Source: Streptococcus sanguinis
GTDB lineage: Bacteria; Bacillota; Bacilli; Lactobacillales; Streptococcaceae
DNA length: 64,000 bases
Assembly (NCBI RefSeq): GCF_900635155.1
Contig: NZ_LR134002.1
Location: 806,001 to 870,000 of the forward strand
Direction of reading: 5' to 3'
The translations under genes were made by a program, and so were the position numbers. Of the stretch, positions 59,843 through 64,000 are shown piece after piece (position 1 is the first letter of the stretch; each line of letters begins with the position of its first letter). The notes under the pieces are model-generated. The model saw only the letters and a program-made list of their open reading frames with translations, was not told the DNA's origin and made no database searches.

Positions 59843-61192
59843 ATGAAGAAACCAGAAAATCTTAGCCATCATGAACAGCTCCGCTTAGATTATCTCTATA
59901 AAAATTATTATTATCTAAACGATAAAGAAAAGAAAGAATTTGACTATCTGCGTCAGAAGTCCAAGGGGATTGGCAGTTCAGCCAGTGTGCCGGAACATGA
60001 CGAGCAGCCGCATACAGTTAGCGACGCCTATGAGCAAGAGCCTGTGGAAATGGATTCTTCTGGTCTCTTGCCCAAGTACCCTGAGCGTTCTTCTCGCAGC
60101 AGAAGGCAAAAAAAGGCGCCGGAAGCTCTGGCAGGAGCTGGCCTGGGACAAGACAAGCTCAAGAAACCCCGCAAAAAAATCTGCTTGAAACGAATTCTGC
60201 TTTGGGCAGGGATTTTCCTGCTTATGGTCTTGGGGGGCATGATTTTCATGTTTATCAAAGGCTTGACGACAGCACACAATGGCAATTCTAAACCAGCAGA
60301 AACGGAATTCTTTGACGGCAAGGATACTAAGGACGGAGTGAATATCCTCATTCTTGGGACGGACGGCCGAGTTGGTGATGACTCGACTGAGACACGGACC
60401 GACTCCATTATGGTCTTGAATGTTGGTAATAAGGACCATAAGGTGAAATTGGTCAGCTTTATGCGTGATACCCTTATTCACATTGATGGTGTCAGCAATG
60501 AGTACACGGATCCGTCGCAAGCAGATTACTATGACCAAAAGCTCAATTCTGCCTACACGATTGGGGAGCAAAACCACAACCGCGGTGCAGACTATGTCCG
60601 CCAGATGCTCAAAGATAATTTTGATTTGGACATCAAATATTATGCACTGGTAGATTTCCAGACCTTTGCGACAGCTATTGACACCCTTTTCCCAAATGGT
60701 GTCAGCATGAATGCTCAGTTCTCAACCATTGATGGAGAGAAAGTGACAGAAGTTGAAGTACCAGATGACCTGAATATGAAAGACGGAGTGGTACCCAACC
60801 AAACCATCAAGGTCGGTCAGCAGCAGATGGACGGTCGGACCTTGCTCAACTACGCTCGCTTCCGTAAGGATGACGAGGGTGACTTTGGCCGGACCCGCCG
60901 TCAGCAGGAAGTTTTGACAGCTGTTTTCCAGCAGGTCAAAGATCCAACTAAGCTCTTTACCGGGTCAGAAGCTCTTGGTAAGGTCTTTGCCTTGACTTCG
61001 ACCAATGTGCCTTACAGCTTCCTTTTGACCAATGGTCTCTCTATGGCAGGAGATTCCCGCAATGGGGTTGAGCGCCTGACGATTCCGGAAAATGGCGACT
61101 GGGTGGATACCTATGACATGTACGGTGGCCAAGGACTCTTGATTGACTTTGAAGCCTATAAAGAAAGACTGCAGCAAATGGGGCTCAGATAA
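59843..61192 (+). CDS. LytR-CpsA-Psr family wall-polymer ligase
   Basis: This 449-residue type II membrane protein has a long charged cytoplasmic N-terminus (1-115), one transmembrane helix (about 117-140) and an extracellular LCP domain (about 165-400). Hallmarks are NILILGTDGR, TRTDSIMVLNV, VSFMRDTLIHI, and NYARFRKDDEGDFGRTRRQQ with the arginines that bind the lipid pyrophosphate. LCP proteins link wall polysaccharides or teichoic acids to peptidoglycan MurNAc. It is therefore a candidate for anchoring the rhamnan made by the rgp locus (inference). It follows pheA by 18 nt, as in other streptococci. Confidence 0.9.
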   Translation: MKKPENLSHHEQLRLDYLYKNYYYLNDKEKKEFDYLRQKSKGIGSSASVPEHDEQPHTVSDAYEQEPVEMDSSGLLPKYPERSSRSRRQKKAPEALAGAGLGQDKLKKPRKKICLKRILLWAGIFLLMVLGGMIFMFIKGLTTAHNGNSKPAETEFFDGKDTKDGVNILILGTDGRVGDDSTETRTDSIMVLNVGNKDHKVKLVSFMRDTLIHIDGVSNEYTDPSQADYYDQKLNSAYTIGEQNHNRGADYVRQMLKDNFDLDIKYYALVDFQTFATAIDTLFPNGVSMNAQFSTIDGEKVTEVEVPDDLNMKDGVVPNQTIKVGQQQMDGRTLLNYARFRKDDEGDFGRTRRQQEVLTAVFQQVKDPTKLFTGSEALGKVFALTSTNVPYSFLLTNGLSMAGDSRNGVERLTIPENGDWVDTYDMYGGQGLLIDFEAYKERLQQMGLR

Positions 61193-61198
61193 GATATA

Positions 61199-62647
<1,449 letters not shown>

Positions 62648-62847
62648 AAGCAGATGTTCTGCCCATGGGATAGGACTCGTAGAATGAGGAGGAAAACCGA
62701 CGAAATGATACGGTAAGTCCGAACCGCTGAGTGTGTAGGATTGCTGGTGAAAACGTAGGAACGTCTTAGTGAAAGTAATTTAAAAATCCTTGTTTTTAAA
62801 TTTTTGGCAGTTCAAAGTATTAGTAATCGAAATAGGTTAATGCGAGT
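62648..62847. other. Unexplained intergenic stretch with paired segments
   Basis: This 200-bp region has several possible helices: GGACT...AGTCC closing about 45 nt, CGGT-AAGTCCGA-ACCG, and ACGT-AGGA-ACGT. The segment around GAGGAAAACCGACGAAATG and GGTAAGTCCGAACCG is purine-rich and GC-richer than the AT-rich transporter after it, in a style that recalls group II intron domain I or another structured RNA. No terminator for rlmCD and no clear promoter for the next gene are seen. Confidence 0.35.
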
Positions 62848-63747
62848 ATGAATGAAATTATTATAAGCAATCTAAAGAAAAATTTTCGTGGTAAAGTTGT
62901 ATTGGACATTCCTAGCTTTGAATTGCATTCTGGAGAGATTGTTTCTATAGTGGGCACCAATGGTGCAGGTAAATCAACTTTCATAAAAATTATCTCTGGC
63001 TTAATGTTACAAGATGCAGGCGATGTATTTGTTTTTGGCAGTAAGAACACTTCGAAAGATATTCATAACAATGTCAAGCTCGTACTAGAAAGCGGTAGAG
63101 GCTACTATGAATACCTGACGGCAAATCAAAATATTGATTACTTTTTACATTTGAATAAAAGTTCGCGTAGTCAGATTAAGGAAGAATTGGAGGATTTATT
63201 TAATAAACTAGCTTTCCATCCTTATGTTGATGTATTGGTGTCCGAATTGTCACAAGGAACGAGACAAAAATTGTCTTTGATTATTGCGTTACTTTGTAAG
63301 CCAAAAGTATTGTGTTTAGATGAGCCAACTAATGGTCTGGATGTCATTGCCAAAAAGCAGTTTGCGAAATTATTACTAACTCTCAGTCAAGAAAAAGGAA
63401 CCATTGTTCTCATGACGACTCATGATATCTATTTTGCAAAAGAAATATCAACAAGAATTTGTATCATGAGTAGAGGGAAAATAATACAGCAAGGTAGTTT
63501 CTCAGAAATCTTTGGGAAAAATACTAGGTGGATTAAATATAGAATTGGTATTTCAGATTCTGAGAAAGATGCTTTTGAGAGGCTGTTTCCTGATTTATCT
63601 TATCAAGTAGAAAACGAAAGGTTGATTGTTGAAGTAAAAGATAGTCAGTTAAAAAATAATATCTTTAATAATTTTGAGATGATATTTTTTGAAGAAGTTG
63701 AGGAAAGCATCGAAGAAATATTGTATGAGGTTATCAATGATGATTAA
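62848..63747 (+). CDS. ABC transporter ATP-binding protein (ABC-2 type)
   Basis: This 299-residue ATPase has Walker A GTNGAGKST (about 37-45), signature LSQGTRQKLS (about 134), Walker B VLCLDEPTNGLD and the H-loop MTTHD. After the ATPase core a C-terminal domain of about 80 residues follows, as in drug or bacteriocin-immunity exporters. The cargo is unknown. The ribosome site is poor. The gene is markedly AT-rich compared with the core genes on its left, suggesting foreign origin. Its end overlaps the permease gene. Confidence 0.85.
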   Translation: MNEIIISNLKKNFRGKVVLDIPSFELHSGEIVSIVGTNGAGKSTFIKIISGLMLQDAGDVFVFGSKNTSKDIHNNVKLVLESGRGYYEYLTANQNIDYFLHLNKSSRSQIKEELEDLFNKLAFHPYVDVLVSELSQGTRQKLSLIIALLCKPKVLCLDEPTNGLDVIAKKQFAKLLLTLSQEKGTIVLMTTHDIYFAKEISTRICIMSRGKIIQQGSFSEIFGKNTRWIKYRIGISDSEKDAFERLFPDLSYQVENERLIVEVKDSQLKNNIFNNFEMIFFEEVEESIEEILYEVINDD

Positions 63748-64000
63748 AGAAATAAGAAGGGAGTTGAAGAGACAACTGCAAGAGATGATGCAGTTTAAAT
63801 TTAATTTATTTTTTTCAAATTTTGGAATTTTGATAATGGTTTCAGCTTATCTTCAATATTTTAAAAATACACAAAGTAAATTTTTATTGTTATGTTTATT
63901 ATTTACTTGGTATTTTACGAGTCATAGTATAACGCACCCAACTTTTTTTATTGAGGATGACCTTTATGATAGAACTTTGATAAGTGTAATCCAGAGTAGT
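63737..64000 (+). CDS. ABC transporter permease, partial at right edge
   Basis: The first 88 codons of a protein starting at ATG 63737 (or 63740), overlapping the ATPase gene by 11 nt; the frame is open at the window end. A basic cytoplasmic start (KEIRRELKRQLQEMMQFK) is followed by two hydrophobic segments (about residues 25-42 and 53-68). The arrangement is that of an ABC-2 type permease partnered with the upstream ATPase. Substrate cannot be judged. Confidence 0.65.
   Translation, partial: MMIKEIRRELKRQLQEMMQFKFNLFFSNFGILIMVSAYLQYFKNTQSKFLLLCLLFTWYFTSHSITHPTFFIEDDLYDRTLISVIQSS

Noticed and set aside
59978..60577. 199-codon minus-strand frame over the LCP gene
   Set aside because: Shadow of the LCP coding sequence; no start signals and an improbable Cys/His-rich composition.

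Overview
The window looks like chromosome of a viridans-group Streptococcus, most likely the sanguinis/gordonii/cristatus cluster. The grounds are the moderate-to-low GC content, TGnTATAAT-type promoters, streptococcal marker proteins (RgpA-F, EbsA-like, ComEB-type dCMP deaminase, QueT) and lactic-acid-bacterial riboswitches (SMK box before metK, preQ1-II before queT). The species assignment is inference. No rRNA, tRNA, insertion sequence, prophage or CRISPR array was seen.

Layout. 1-7250: an edge-truncated GH25 lysozyme, glutathione peroxidase, ftsW, ppc and tuf. 7480-26550: a wall-polysaccharide locus in two transcription units. The first (7503-18122) carries a Wzx-like flippase, GT2 enzymes, a GacI/GacJ-like pair, a 993-residue three-module glycosyltransferase, a DUF2142 membrane protein and a GT4 enzyme. 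The second (18236-26546) is rgpABCD-rgpF plus a GacH-like glycerol-phosphate transferase. The rgp products build and export a rhamnan. The upstream genes fit lipid-linked side-chain synthesis, flipping and extracellular attachment. 26600-33000: EbsA-like protein, ferredoxin, LysM protein, cmk, infC-rpmI-rplT with a leader/attenuator, ComEB, a TPR protein, and metK with its SAM riboswitch. 32787-46290: murA, GNAT, a DRTGG/CBS regulator, map, YihY, a frameshifted gene, a MarR pair, GtrA, queT, ligA, a lipid kinase and pullulanase. 46342-50614: an LtaS-type synthase, then an approximately 1.8-kb accessory island (short peptide ORF, lipoprotein, broken HlyD-type exporter subunit) bounded by a 48-bp direct repeat. 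50615-59824: a 23S rRNA methyltransferase followed by the shikimate/aromatic cluster aroD-aroE-aroB-aroC-tyrA-ylbF-aroA-aroK-pheA. 59843-64000: an LCP wall-assembly protein, an RlmCD-like methyltransferase, and an AT-rich ABC transporter that runs off the right edge.

Most of the window is conserved core. The parts that deserve a second look are: the direct-repeat-bounded peptide/lipoprotein/HlyD remnant next to ltaS; the AT-rich, probably exchanged start of the polysaccharide locus and its three-module enzyme; the doubly frameshifted gene at 37.8 kb; several genes whose promoters place the transcription start on or next to the start codon (fer, ligA, rlmI-like, GH25); the AUA start of infC; and an unexplained structured intergenic stretch at 62.65-62.85 kb.
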